Shown: in pieces, positions 20,112-29,948 of the stretch | How the letters are laid out: each line of letters begins with the position of its first letter | Position numbering within the stretch: the stretch's first letter is position 1 | Assembly: GCF_023150065.1 (NCBI RefSeq) | Contig: NZ_JAKLLN010000005.1 | Location: forward strand, 1 to 64,000 | Length of the DNA stretch: 64,000 bases | Direction: 5' to 3' | DNA from: Zoogloea sp. | GTDB lineage: Bacteria > Pseudomonadota > Gammaproteobacteria > Burkholderiales > Rhodocyclaceae | Program-made: the position numbers and the translations under genes | The notes under the pieces: model-generated | Databases searched by the model: none | What the model was told of the DNA's origin: nothing | The model's input: only the letters and a program-made list of their open reading frames with translations

Positions 20112-21977
20112 ATGAACGGCAAACCTTTCAGACCCGGCCTTCGCCGGGCCGCCATTGCTGCAGCCCTTGCCGCTTTCGGCAGTGGCGCCAGCGCAGGCGA
20201 ATTCACGCTCGGTGACGGCGTCACGGGCTCCTGGACCCTCAACGCAGCCCTCGGCACCAGTGTCCGCATGCAGGGGCGCGATGCCGCGTTGACGTCCTTC
20301 GGCAATGCCAACCATAACGGCGGCCGGCCGGGTACCGGTGGCGGTAGCACCGACGATGGCGACCTCAACTTCAAGCGTGGCGATGTCACTTCCACGACCC
20401 TCAAGGTGGTGGGTGACATGGAGCTGCGTTATCAGAACTACGGTGCCCTGGTTCGCGCCAAGGCCTGGCACGACTTCACCCTGGCCAGCAAGAAGGTTCA
20501 GCACGGCAGTTTCGACAACGGCTATGCGCCCGATCAGCGTCTCGACGACAGTCATTTCGACCGTGCCGCGAGGTTCAGTGGTGCCGATCTGCTCGACGCC
20601 TTTGTCTATGGCAACTGGGCACTGGGCAATGACAGCAAGCTCAATCTGCGCCTGGGCAACCAGGTGGTGAACTGGGGGGAGAGTATCTTCATCCAGGGCG
20701 TCAACGTGGTGAGTCCCATCGATGTGCCGGCAGCCCGGCGCGCCGGCGCCCAGGTGCGCGAGATCCTGCTGCCCGTACCCTTGCTCTACGGCAACCTGGG
20801 TCTGGCCGGTGGTGTGAGCGTCGAGGCCTTCTACCAGCTCCAGTGGAAGAAGACCGTGATCGACGGTTGCGGCACCTTCTTTTCGCCGGCCGACGTCATC
20901 AACTGTGGCGGCTCCCAGTTCGGCCCCGATGTCTTCTCCGACCGGGAGCAGTACCACGGTGTGGCCGCGCTGGGGGGGCTGAACCTGCGCTCGCTGCGCC
21001 AGGCCGACGCCAAGCCGTCGAACGCAGGGCAGTTCGGTCTCGCCCTGCACTGGCTGGAGCCGAGCAGCGAGACCGATGTGGGCCTCTACTACATCAACTA
21101 TCACACCCGCACGCCCTATCTGAGCCTTTCCAGCAAGCCTTCAGAGGCGAGTTCGTTTTATGGGTCGGTGGCACCCCTGTCCTATCTGCTTGACTACTCG
21201 GCCGAGAACATCCAGACCTACGGCCTCAGTCTGTCGAACACCCTGGGGGGCGTGTCGGTGATGGCCGAGCTGTCCTACACGCGTGACCTGCCGGTGCAGG
21301 TCAATGGCGGGGATCTGGTGCAGTTCGGCGTGTCCGGCGGTACCCAGGGGCCCCTGGCCGGCAAGCGCGTCTATGACCCGGCGGGGGCCACCATCCAGGG
21401 CTACGACCGCATGGACAAGGTCCAACTGCAGTTTGGCGCCATCAATGTCTTCAGCCAGGTGCTCGGCGCCCAGTCCCTGCTGGCGGTCGGCGAGGTGGGC
21501 ATGAGCTGGTTGCCCAACCTGCCTGATGCGGCGACGGATGTGCGCTATGGCCGTGCCTTCACCTTCGGTACCGCCTGGCATCAGGCCTACACCAGCCCGG
21601 CACTGTCCACCCGCGATGGCTGCAATGCGGCCAACAGTGCCGGCATGGTGACGCCCGCCAACTGCGCACAGAGCGGTTTCGTCAGCGCGTTCTCGTGGGG
21701 CTATCGCCTGCTCGGGGAGCTCGAGTATCCCAATGCCGTTGTGGGCTGGACCGCAAAGCCCCGGCTGTACTGGGCTCATGACGTAAAGGGCAATGCTGCC
21801 GACGGCGCCTTCATCGAGCACAGGCGCACCCTGGGTAGCGGCATCTCCCTGTCGCGCCTCGAAAACGGCCGCCGCCTCACCCTGGACCTCGCCTACACCC
21901 GCTTCATCGATGCTGCCCGCTGGGACACCAACCGCGACAAGGACTTTCTTGCCGCCAGCGTCAGCGTCGCCTTCTAA
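20112..21977 (+). CDS. DUF1302 outer-membrane protein
   Basis: A 621-residue exported protein. The start at 20112 has AAGGAG in front and gives a signal peptide, AAIAAALAAFGSGASAG. The mature part is rich in alternating aromatic/polar strands with many Gly, Asn and Ser, and ends DKDFLAASVSVAF, a terminal Phe typical of outer-membrane beta-barrels. It matches the DUF1302 family. These genes are normally found with DUF1329 and RND genes, as here, and are thought to build a path for hydrophobic compounds. The large ORF start in the track is an in-frame extension into the cupin gene. Confidence 0.85.
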   Translation: MNGKPFRPGLRRAAIAAALAAFGSGASAGEFTLGDGVTGSWTLNAALGTSVRMQGRDAALTSFGNANHNGGRPGTGGGSTDDGDLNFKRGDVTSTTLKVVGDMELRYQNYGALVRAKAWHDFTLASKKVQHGSFDNGYAPDQRLDDSHFDRAARFSGADLLDAFVYGNWALGNDSKLNLRLGNQVVNWGESIFIQGVNVVSPIDVPAARRAGAQVREILLPVPLLYGNLGLAGGVSVEAFYQLQWKKTVIDGCGTFFSPADVINCGGSQFGPDVFSDREQYHGVAALGGLNLRSLRQADAKPSNAGQFGLALHWLEPSSETDVGLYYINYHTRTPYLSLSSKPSEASSFYGSVAPLSYLLDYSAENIQTYGLSLSNTLGGVSVMAELSYTRDLPVQVNGGDLVQFGVSGGTQGPLAGKRVYDPAGATIQGYDRMDKVQLQFGAINVFSQVLGAQSLLAVGEVGMSWLPNLPDAATDVRYGRAFTFGTAWHQAYTSPALSTRDGCNAANSAGMVTPANCAQSGFVSAFSWGYRLLGELEYPNAVVGWTAKPRLYWAHDVKGNAADGAFIEHRRTLGSGISLSRLENGRRLTLDLAYTRFIDAARWDTNRDKDFLAASVSVAF

Positions 21978-21987
21978 GGACAAAGAC

Positions 21988-23346
21988 ATGATCCGCGTTC
22001 GTTCTTCCGCATGGCACCTCGCTGCCTTCCTGCTGCCCCTTGCCGTGGGCAGCGCCCAGGCCGCGCTCAGTGCCGCCGACCTTGCCCGTCTGGGCAAGGA
22101 CCTCACCCCCGTCGGTGCCGAGCGTGCCGGCAATGCGGCCGGCACCATACCGGCGTGGACCGGTGGCCTTGCCAAGGCTCCCGCCGGCTTCGACATCACC
22201 CAGGGCCACGCCAACCCCTACGCCAGTGAAAAGCCCCTGTACACCATCACCGCGCAGAACTGGGAGCAGTACAAGAAGGTGCTCTCCGACGGGCATATCG
22301 CCATGCTCAAGCGCTACCCGGACAGCTACCGTCTCAACGTCTATCCGACCCACCGCAGCGCGGCCCTGCCACCGGCCGAATACGAGCGCATCCGCGATCA
22401 GGCCGCCAAGGTGACAGTCTCGGCCAGCGGCACCGGCCTGGATCACTGGGAGCAGAGCCCCGTGCCCTTTCCCATTCCGGCCAACGGCCTCGAGGCCATC
22501 TGGAATCACGAGGTGCGCTCCCGGGCCGGCGGCATTCAGCGCCGCCACCTGATCGGGGCGGTGAACCCCAATGGCAGTTTCAACGCCTATGGCGTCGACG
22601 AGAGCTGGATCTTCAGCCAGAACATGGACCGCCAGGAGAACAACCGCTTCTGGTACTTCATGGCGCGGATGTACTCGCCGGCCGACGTCAGCGGCGAGGT
22701 GGTGATGGTGCACGAGCCCCTCGACTTTGCCCGCGACGGTCGCCTCGCCTGGGTCTACAACGCCGGCCTACGCCGCGTCCGCCGCGCGCCGCAGATCATC
22801 TACGACTCGCCGGGTAGCTTCTCGGAAGGGACGCGCACCGAGGACGACTACGACATGTTCAACGGGCCGACCGACCGCTACAACTGGAAGTTGGTGGGCA
22901 AGCGGGAAATGCTGATCCCGTACAACAGCTATGCCATCCACTCCAAGAAGCTCAAGGCCCGTGACGTGGTCAAGCCGCACCATCTGGACCCCGCGCTGAC
23001 CCGCTACGAGCTGCACCGGGTGTGGGTGGTGGAGGCCACGTTGAAGGAAGGCATGCGCCACATTTACGGCAAGCGCGTGTTCTACATCGACGAGGACAGC
23101 TGGACCATCGCCGTCAAGGAGCAGTACGACGGCCGTGGCCAGTTGTGGCGGGTGGGGGAGGCGCAGCTGATGCAGTACTACGACGTGCCCTTGCCCTACT
23201 ACGCCTTCGAGAACATGTATGACCTGCAGGACGGCCGCTACTACGTGGCCGGCCTCAGCAACGAGGAAGGGCCGTGGCGCTTTGGCGCCAAGGCCCGGCG
23301 CGCAGACTTCGACCCCGACGCGCTGCGCCGCAGCGGCACCAAGTAA
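21988..23346 (+). CDS. DUF1329 periplasmic/outer-membrane-associated protein
   Basis: A 452-residue protein with signal peptide HLAAFLLPLAVGSAQAA. Family text: LTPVGAERAGNAAGTIPAWT and GGIQRRHLIGAVNPNG, with the C-terminal YVAGLSNEEGPWRFGAKARR. DUF1329 proteins have a LolA/LolB-like fold in part, so carrying lipophilic ligand across the periplasm is a reasonable guess. It begins 10 bases after DUF1302, in the fixed gene order of these clusters. Confidence 0.87.
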   Translation: MIRVRSSAWHLAAFLLPLAVGSAQAALSAADLARLGKDLTPVGAERAGNAAGTIPAWTGGLAKAPAGFDITQGHANPYASEKPLYTITAQNWEQYKKVLSDGHIAMLKRYPDSYRLNVYPTHRSAALPPAEYERIRDQAAKVTVSASGTGLDHWEQSPVPFPIPANGLEAIWNHEVRSRAGGIQRRHLIGAVNPNGSFNAYGVDESWIFSQNMDRQENNRFWYFMARMYSPADVSGEVVMVHEPLDFARDGRLAWVYNAGLRRVRRAPQIIYDSPGSFSEGTRTEDDYDMFNGPTDRYNWKLVGKREMLIPYNSYAIHSKKLKARDVVKPHHLDPALTRYELHRVWVVEATLKEGMRHIYGKRVFYIDEDSWTIAVKEQYDGRGQLWRVGEAQLMQYYDVPLPYYAFENMYDLQDGRYYVAGLSNEEGPWRFGAKARRADFDPDALRRSGTK

Positions 23347-23416
23347 GCAGCGGCTACGACCGCGCACTCCGGACGCGCCGGTTTTGCTGGCGCGTCCTGC
23401 CCACAGGGATATCACC

Positions 23417-24577
23417 ATGACACGCTTTCCCCTCGCCACGCTGGGCGTGGCGGCGGCTCTCGCCGTCGCAGCCAGCGCGGGGGCCGGTCTCGCCCAGCGG
23501 ACCGCAGCCCCGCCCATTGACCTGCTGGAGACTCCGGCACCCCAGAGCCCGCGCGCCGCCGGGCAGATGATGAACGGCTTGACCCGCGCTGGTGAGCGCC
23601 TTGTTGCCGTTGGGGCCCGCGGCACCATCGTGTATTCCGACGATGACGGACGCAGTTGGCATCAGGCCGCAGTGCCCGTGGCCGTGATGCTCACCGCCCT
23701 GCATTTTCCAACGCCCAGGCTGGGCTGGGCGGTGGGCCACGACGGCGTGATCCTGCACACCCAGGATGGCGGCGTCACCTGGCAGCGCCAATTTGACGGT
23801 CACCAGGCCAACATCCAGATGCTGGTATGGGCAAAAGCCCAGGTGGAGCGCGCCCGGCAGGCCCTGGCAGCAGCCACCGAGGGCCAGCGTCAGGCGGCCG
23901 AGGATGCCCTGGCTGCAGCCGAGGACAGCCTGGCCGGCTTTGAGCAGTCCGTCGGCTTCGGCCCCTCTCAGCCCTTCATGGGGGTGTGGTTCGGCGACCC
24001 GCAGAAGGGGTATGCCGTGGGGGCCTTCGGCATGGCCTTTGTCACCCGGGATGGCGGCCGACAGTGGACGCTGCTATCCGACCGCCTGCCCAACCCTGAA
24101 GGCCTGCATTTGTATGCCCTCAGCGCGCCAGCCCCCGGGGTGCTGCTGATTGCCGGGGAGCGGGGCCTGCTGCTGCGTTCGTCCGACGGTGGCGAGCGTT
24201 GGCAGGCGCAAACCGGCCTGGCAGAGGGCGGGTTGTATGGTCTGGCCAGCCTGGCGGACGGCAGCAGGTTGTTCGCTTTCGGCTTTGATGGCGTGGTGCT
24301 GCAGAGCTCCGATCTGGGGCAGCGCTGGCAGGCCATCGACAGCGGCACCCGCAGCGCCCTCTACGGTGCCGCACTGGCCGGCAGCGAGCTGATCCTGGTG
24401 GGCAACAATGGCACCCGTCTGCGCCTGACCGGCAATCGTTTCGAGACGCTGCCCAGTCCCGATGGCCGCCCCCTTGGTGGCGCTGCTTTCGGCAAGGACG
24501 GCTGGGTGCTGGCCGGCTGGGGTGGGCTCACCCGGGAGCCCACTCGCCCGGGCGCAGGAGGTGAGCATCATGAGTGA
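23417..24577 (+). CDS. YCF48/BNR-repeat periplasmic protein
   Basis: A 386-residue exported protein (signal TLGVAAALAVAASAGAGLAQ). It contains at least five BNR/Asp-box type repeats: YSDDDGRSWHQ, HTQDGGVTWQRQ, VTRDGGRQWTLL, RSSDGGERWQAQ and QSSDLGQRWQAI, which predict a beta-propeller of the YCF48/HCF136 group. An Ala/Gln-rich helical insertion (WAKAQVERARQALAAATEGQ) sits near residue 140. Its last 8 bases overlap the RND gene, so the two are translated together. It is probably an accessory or assembly factor of the RND exporter. Confidence 0.82.
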   Translation: MTRFPLATLGVAAALAVAASAGAGLAQRTAAPPIDLLETPAPQSPRAAGQMMNGLTRAGERLVAVGARGTIVYSDDDGRSWHQAAVPVAVMLTALHFPTPRLGWAVGHDGVILHTQDGGVTWQRQFDGHQANIQMLVWAKAQVERARQALAAATEGQRQAAEDALAAAEDSLAGFEQSVGFGPSQPFMGVWFGDPQKGYAVGAFGMAFVTRDGGRQWTLLSDRLPNPEGLHLYALSAPAPGVLLIAGERGLLLRSSDGGERWQAQTGLAEGGLYGLASLADGSRLFAFGFDGVVLQSSDLGQRWQAIDSGTRSALYGAALAGSELILVGNNGTRLRLTGNRFETLPSPDGRPLGGAAFGKDGWVLAGWGGLTREPTRPGAGGEHHE

Positions 24578-26969
24578 GATTGACGCTGTGTCCCGCCCCA
24601 TGCCACACGGCGGCCTGCTGAAGCGCATCGAGCGCTGGCTGGAGGGGGCGCTGTTCGCTCATCGCACCGCTACCGTCCTCGTCTTCGCGGTGCTGACCGT
24701 GGCCCTGGGCTGGTCCGCCCTCGGCCTGCGGCCCGACGCCAGCTTCGAGAAGATGATCCCGGTCCATCATCCGGCCATCGCCAACTACCTGACCCACGAG
24801 GACAACCTGCGGGGCCTCTCCAATGTGGTGAGGGTGGTGGTGGAGAACCGCAAGGGCGACATCTTCGACCCGGCCTTCCAGGAGGTGCTGCGCAAGGTCA
24901 ACGACGAGGTGTTCTACATCCCCGGCGTGGACCGGGCCGGCATGCGCTCCCTGTGGACGCCCAATGTGATGTGGGGCGAGGTGACGGCCGAGGGCTTCGA
25001 GGCCGGGCCGGTCATCCCCGATGGCTACGACGGATCACCGCCGGCCATCGAGCAGCTCCGGCGCAACGTCTTCCGCTCCGGTGAGGTGGGCACCCTGGTG
25101 GCCAACGATCTGCGCTCGGCCCTGATCCTGGTGCCGCTTATGGAGCGTGACCCGGACAGCGGCGAACGCCTGGACTACGCGCGCTTTGCGTCGGATCTCG
25201 AGGAGAAGATCCGCGCCCGCTACGCCAGCGACGGGGTGGACATCCGCATCGTCGGCTTTGCCAAGGTCATTGGCGAGCTGATTGACGGGGCCCTGCCCAT
25301 CCTCGGCTACTTTGTGCTCACCCTGGTCCTCACTGCCGCCTTGCTGCTGTGGTACTCGCGCTGCCTGCGCAGTACCCTGACCACCCTGCTGTGCTGCCTG
25401 ATCGCCGTGGTGTGGCAACTCGGCATCGTGCGCCTGCTGGGCTACGGACTGGACCCGTATTCCATCCTGGTGCCCTTCCTCACCTTTGCCATCGGCATCA
25501 GCCACGCGGTGCAGAACATCAACACCACCGCCAACGCCATGCTCGACGGGGCCGACAGGGTGGAGGCGGCGCGGCGCTCCTTCCGCACCCTGTTCGTGGC
25601 CGGCACCGTGGCCCTGCTGTGCGACGCGGTGGGCTTTGCGACCTTGCTGGTGATCCGTATCGGCGTGATCCAGGAACTGGCCATCTCGGCCAGCATTGGT
25701 GTAGCGGTGATCATCTTCAGCAAGATGTTCCTGTTGCCCGTGCTGATGTCCTGGACTGGCGTGTCGCCCGCAGCGATCGCCCATGCCCGGTCTCGCCGGG
25801 CGCACCTGTCCTGGCTGTGGCAGTGGGTGGCCGCCTGTGCCCGGCCCCGGCCGGCCATCGCGGTGACCGTGGCCGGTGCGGTGCTACTGGCCGTGGGGGC
25901 CTGGGGCGCGCGCAGCCTGCAGATCGGCGATCTGGACCCCGGCGCGCCGGAGCTGCGCACCGACTCCCGCTACAACCGCGATGCCGCCTATCTGGTGGAG
26001 CACTACACCACCAGCACCGATGTCTTCGTGGTGATGGCCGAGACCCCGCCCCAGGGGTGCCGCGACTATCAGGTCCTGGCCGGCATGGACCTGCTGGCGG
26101 CCGAGTTGGAGCGGGTACCCGGCGTGCAGCGCAGCGTGTCCATGTCCGACTTTGCCTACCGGGTGCTGGCGGCCAACAACGAGGGCAACCCCAAGTGGTA
26201 TGCCATCAGCCGCAACAAGTACGCCCTCGGCGGCGCCTTCCAGAAGACACCCAAGGAGTACATCGGCAACGGCTGCGCAATGACGCCCCTGGTGGTCTAT
26301 CTGAACGACCACAAGGCCGCCACCCTCGCTGCCGTGATGACCACCGTGCGCGACTTTGCCGCCCGGCATGACTCCGACAAGGTGCGCTTTACCCTGGTGG
26401 GTGGGAATGCCGGTATCGAGGCGGCCACCAACGAGGTCATCCGCGATGCCGACCACACCATGTTGCTACTGGTGTATGCCATCGTCGCCGTGCTGCTGCT
26501 GATCGAGTTCCGCTCGGTGCGGGTGACAGCCTGCATCGTCCTCCCCCTCTACATCACTTCGGTGCTGTGCGAGGCCATCATGGCCTGGATGGGCTTGGGG
26601 GTGAAGGTGGCGACCCTGCCGGTGATCGCCCTCGGGGTGGGCATCGGGGTGGATTACGGCATCTACATCTACAACCGTCTCCAGTCCTATCTGGATCACG
26701 GCCATCCGCTGGCCGAGGCCTACCTGCTCACCGTGGCCACCACCGGGCGCGCAGTGGCCTTCACCGGCCTGACCCTGGCGGTGGGCGTGCTCACCTGGAT
26801 CGGCTCGGCCATCAAGTTCCAGGCCGACATGGGCCTGCTGCTGACCTTCATGTTCCTGTGGAACATGGTGGGGGCCCTAGTACTGCTGCCGGCCCTGGCG
26901 CGTCTGCTGCTGCCCGCACCTCCGCCGGCGGTGCAGGCCCCGCTCTCCAAACCCGTTCCCCAACCTTGA
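24570..26969 (+). CDS. RND-superfamily (MMPL-like) exporter
   Basis: A 799-residue inner-membrane protein with two RND repeats: TM1 near residue 30, a large periplasmic loop, a helix bundle near residues 240-420, then the same arrangement again to residue 785. The motif VIALGVGIGVDYGIYIYNRL in the second half is typical of the MMPL/HpnN branch. It is shorter than AcrB-type pumps and has no membrane-fusion partner here; DUF1302/DUF1329 take that place. Export or import of a hydrophobic substrate powered by the proton gradient is inferred. Confidence 0.86.
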   Translation: MSEIDAVSRPMPHGGLLKRIERWLEGALFAHRTATVLVFAVLTVALGWSALGLRPDASFEKMIPVHHPAIANYLTHEDNLRGLSNVVRVVVENRKGDIFDPAFQEVLRKVNDEVFYIPGVDRAGMRSLWTPNVMWGEVTAEGFEAGPVIPDGYDGSPPAIEQLRRNVFRSGEVGTLVANDLRSALILVPLMERDPDSGERLDYARFASDLEEKIRARYASDGVDIRIVGFAKVIGELIDGALPILGYFVLTLVLTAALLLWYSRCLRSTLTTLLCCLIAVVWQLGIVRLLGYGLDPYSILVPFLTFAIGISHAVQNINTTANAMLDGADRVEAARRSFRTLFVAGTVALLCDAVGFATLLVIRIGVIQELAISASIGVAVIIFSKMFLLPVLMSWTGVSPAAIAHARSRRAHLSWLWQWVAACARPRPAIAVTVAGAVLLAVGAWGARSLQIGDLDPGAPELRTDSRYNRDAAYLVEHYTTSTDVFVVMAETPPQGCRDYQVLAGMDLLAAELERVPGVQRSVSMSDFAYRVLAANNEGNPKWYAISRNKYALGGAFQKTPKEYIGNGCAMTPLVVYLNDHKAATLAAVMTTVRDFAARHDSDKVRFTLVGGNAGIEAATNEVIRDADHTMLLLVYAIVAVLLLIEFRSVRVTACIVLPLYITSVLCEAIMAWMGLGVKVATLPVIALGVGIGVDYGIYIYNRLQSYLDHGHPLAEAYLLTVATTGRAVAFTGLTLAVGVLTWIGSAIKFQADMGLLLTFMFLWNMVGALVLLPALARLLLPAPPPAVQAPLSKPVPQP

Positions 26970-26983
26970 AGGAATTGAAAGCC

Positions 26984-27790
26984 ATGACACTCACCGAACG
27001 CAGCATGCTGGACCTCACGGGCCGTGTCGCCCTCGTCACCGGGGGCGCCTCCGGCATTGGCCGGGCCTCGGCCCACGCGCTGGCCGCCCAGGGGGCACGG
27101 GTCATCATTGCCGATATCAACGAAGCCGGCGGCGTGGAGACCGCCGAAGCCATCGGCAACGCCGCCGGCTTCGTGCATCTGGATGTCACCGACGAAGCCG
27201 CCTGGTGCCGGGCGCTGGATTACGTGATCTCCACCGAGGGAGGGCTCGACATCCTCGCCAACGTGGCCGGTATCGGCACCGGTGGGGACTTCGAGGATCT
27301 GGCCCTGAGGGACTGGAACCGCATGATGGCGGTCAATGCCACCGGCCCCTACCTTGGCTGCAAACACGCCATCCGTGCCATGGCCGGCAGCGGTCGGCCG
27401 GGGGCTATCATCAATGTAGGCTCCATCGCCGCCGACCGGGCCGCGCCGGATCTGGTGGGCTACTGCGCCAGCAAAGGGGCCCTGCGCATGCTCAGCAAGT
27501 CCGTGGCCCTGCACTGTGCCCACAAGGGCTATCCGATCCGCTGCAACGCTGTCCATCCCACCTATGTGGACAGCGAGATGCTGGACCCCATCGCCGATCT
27601 CTATGGCAGCCGGGAGGCCATGGTGCAGGACATGTCCAGGCTGGTGCCCCTGGGCCGTCTCGCCAAACCGGCGGACATTGCGGCTGCGGTCGTCTTCCTG
27701 GCCTCCGATGGGGCGGCGATGATCACCGGGACCGAGCTGTTCGTGGATGGCGGCCACACGGCTGGCGTCCCGCCGTCGCACTTTGCCTGA
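26984..27790 (+). CDS. SDR-family oxidoreductase
   Basis: A 268-residue classical SDR. VALVTGGASGIGRASAHALA binds NAD(P), ILANVAGIGTGG and INVGSIAADRAAPDLVGYCA contain the Asn, Ser and Tyr of the active site (Y-x3-K in YCASKGAL). VIIADINEAGG suggests NAD preference. The start at 26984 follows AAGGAATTG, 14 bases after the RND stop. It resembles cyclopentanol or 3-alpha/3-beta hydroxysteroid dehydrogenases, but these names cannot be separated without a search. It ends the plus-strand catabolic block. Confidence 0.84.
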   Translation: MTLTERSMLDLTGRVALVTGGASGIGRASAHALAAQGARVIIADINEAGGVETAEAIGNAAGFVHLDVTDEAAWCRALDYVISTEGGLDILANVAGIGTGGDFEDLALRDWNRMMAVNATGPYLGCKHAIRAMAGSGRPGAIINVGSIAADRAAPDLVGYCASKGALRMLSKSVALHCAHKGYPIRCNAVHPTYVDSEMLDPIADLYGSREAMVQDMSRLVPLGRLAKPADIAAAVVFLASDGAAMITGTELFVDGGHTAGVPPSHFA

Positions 27791-27848
27791 ACGCCTTGGC
27801 CCGGTGCTTCACCCGCGCCGGGCGGTGTTGGTCGCCCTCAAGCACGCG

Positions 27849-28433
27849 TCATTTTGCCAACTTGACGCACTGCACAGACTCCGCCATCCGCATGACCCAG
27901 TCTTTGCCGATGGCGGCTTTGCCATCGTTTTCCACAGATAGCGAAACCGACCCTGCCGCCGGATCCCATCCCACCCCCCATCTGGTGTTCTTGGGGTTTG
28001 CCCTATCGACCACCAGCGCGATGGTGGCTCTTTGCCCATTCACCTTTGCGTTATAGGCCTCTTCGCTCCGGTAAGAACGCGCACTTGACCGATCGAAGAT
28101 GGAAAGCATGACCCTCCTGTCCGGACCGGTTCGAAAGAAGAACGTGTCCTGGGCGTGCCCGCTTTCGCTGACACCTTTCTCCACCACCAGGAGACTGGAT
28201 CTGCAATCGAAACGCGAGTTCGTCGGCCGCGAATCAAGCGCCTTGCGTAGCCCCTCGGTCACCCGTGTATGCGCGTAAGCTTTTGAAAGGATGAAGTAAC
28301 CGTCGGGGCTGACTGAGCGGTCTTCCCAGAAGGTGCGTTTGGCCAGCTCCCGCAGTTGATCGTCTTCCACGTCTGCGAAGCAGAAATGGGGTGCGATGGA
28401 GAGAAACGCGCACAGAACATGGCGTGCATTCAT
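27849..28433 (-). CDS. Exported hypothetical protein
   Basis: A 194-residue protein. The ATG at 28433 gives a signal peptide (LCAFLSIAPHFCFA, cleavage before DVEDD); the track ORF is 119 residues longer but that part is antisense to VirK. The mature protein has two cysteines (FDCRSS, VQCVKL), one likely disulfide. I recognise no family. It converges with the SDR gene. Confidence 0.6.
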   Translation of the reverse strand: MNARHVLCAFLSIAPHFCFADVEDDQLRELAKRTFWEDRSVSPDGYFILSKAYAHTRVTEGLRKALDSRPTNSRFDCRSSLLVVEKGVSESGHAQDTFFFRTGPDRRVMLSIFDRSSARSYRSEEAYNAKVNGQRATIALVVDRANPKNTRWGVGWDPAAGSVSLSVENDGKAAIGKDWVMRMAESVQCVKLAK

Positions 28434-28576
28434 TTCGCGCTCGCCCCCTTGTTGATCCAATTTGCAGTGTTCAGCATCCGACCGTGCAGGAAAGCTGTGT
28501 TGAGAAAGGCCGGAATGGTAATGCATATGTCCTTTCAGGGGGCGTGGTGCGGGCGCGACCGTGGTTTCAACTGGCC

Positions 28577-29569
28577 TCAGGCCGCCATCACTTCGGGCGC
28601 TTCCGTATCGCCGGGCCGGGGCCGCCTGAGCATGTTGGGCAGGCCCGGGTGGCTCGCCGGATGCGCCAGTGCCCGGGCGGCCTGATCGGCAAGGGCGTCC
28701 AGCAGGGCATAGCGGCGGCGATACATGGCGCGTTTCTGCATGGGCATCTCTTCCGGGCTGCGGCGGCGCCCCTGAAGGGGGATCCGCCAATGGCCGTCGT
28801 CGCCCAGCCGTGCGCCGTGCTCCTGCCAGAAGGCGCGGTAGTCGAAGCTGAACTCATCGATCTTCTTCTTGTACTGGGTGACCTGGTTGCAGCTGTCTAT
28901 GCCAACGATGCGCGTCACCCCCCATTGGGCGCACAGCAGGCGCAGCACCTCCAGCAGCAGGGCATGGGGGCGCAGGCCATGGCACTGCTTGGTCAGGCTG
29001 CGGATCGTCTCCCGGTTACTGCCGTCGGTACGCTTGAGCCCCTGCAGCGAGGCGATGAGCAGGGTATCCGCGGCCGTGAAGCCGAAGCTCAGGTTGAAGA
29101 GGGGGCGCGCGTCGGCGTCGTACAGGCACAGGGCCCAATAGCCCTCGATGCGCGTCGGGACGTTGAGGGTCAGATCCACCGCGCAGCCTGGGGCCTGGGC
29201 CACGCGCAGGCTGCTCCCGCTGGCCAACTGCCCGCACAGCAGGGGGCCAAAGTGGCCAGCCGCCGCGTCCAGATCGGCGATCATGGCGTGAAAGCGCTGA
29301 CGCAGGCCGAAGCGCCGATCCAGATAGCGCCGATAGAACACGTAAAAGCTGCGCCTGTCGGCGTCCAGCAGGCGCGCCCAGGCAGGGTGGCGGTCCAGGG
29401 CCTGCAGCAGCAGGCGGCGCTCGGGCGTGGTGAACCACGCGAGCAGACGGTACTTGAGGCGATGGAACACCCGCCGCGTACGGGCCGGCCCCAGCACGTC
29501 GGGCAGAGGCGGCCAGCTGGCGGCTGGGGTGGTTGGGGCGACGCGGGTGAAGGCATGAAGCGAGGACAT
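28577..29569 (-). CDS. VirK/YbjX (DUF535) family protein
   Basis: A 330-residue protein with the DUF535 features: EGYWALCLYDADARPLFNLS followed by FTAADTLLIASLQG, KQCHGLRPHALLLEVLRLLC, and QVTQYKKKIDEFSFDYRAFW before PQ/LQGRRRSPEEMP. VirK/YbjX proteins are linked to envelope stress or peptide resistance in enterobacteria; the mechanism is unknown. It is the last gene of ordinary chromosomal composition before the integron. Confidence 0.82.
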   Translation of the reverse strand: MSSLHAFTRVAPTTPAASWPPLPDVLGPARTRRVFHRLKYRLLAWFTTPERRLLLQALDRHPAWARLLDADRRSFYVFYRRYLDRRFGLRQRFHAMIADLDAAAGHFGPLLCGQLASGSSLRVAQAPGCAVDLTLNVPTRIEGYWALCLYDADARPLFNLSFGFTAADTLLIASLQGLKRTDGSNRETIRSLTKQCHGLRPHALLLEVLRLLCAQWGVTRIVGIDSCNQVTQYKKKIDEFSFDYRAFWQEHGARLGDDGHWRIPLQGRRRSPEEMPMQKRAMYRRRYALLDALADQAARALAHPASHPGLPNMLRRPRPGDTEAPEVMAA

Positions 29570-29714
29570 GGCGGCACGAACGGAGTGAAGGGTGCTGATG
29601 CCGACTGTACCGATGAAGCCTTAACGCGCACTTGCCTGGATCTTGCAATGGACTGACAGGCGGGGGTGGATGGGGTGGGAGGAGGGGGCGCCCTATCGGT
29701 GAGTTGCGGGGGGC

Positions 29715-29948
29715 TGGATTGACGTGGTGCTACTTGTGTTGCGCATCACCGCCAGTGCGCCCCGAACCGCCTCCGCCTTGCCCATCTTTCAAGGGTGCCG
29801 CTTGTCATGAAAAGCGATGTGGCGTTTAATCCATCCCACATAAGCCTGCTTGGTTCGCAGATCGTAGTGCTTGACCTGATCCGCTCTCAAACCCGATCCA
29901 GCAAGCCGGGCAACGAGGTCGGGCCGCAAGAAGGGTAGACGACATCAT
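29715..29948 (-). pseudogene. intI: Integron integrase intI, N-terminal remnant
   Basis: On the minus strand the three frames together read as the start of an integron tyrosine recombinase: LLDRV, stop, ERIR in one frame, then HYDLRTKQAYVGWIKRH with FHDKRHP before a TGA in the next, then GKAEAV and LAVMRN. The consensus IntI N-terminus is LLDQVRERIR-x-x-HYSLRTEQAYVDWIKRFI-x-FHGKRHP. At least two frameshifts and two stops are present, and nothing beyond about residue 70 of roughly 330 remains; the catalytic R-H-R-Y part is gone. It points away from the cassettes, as intI does in integrons. Confidence 0.85.
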
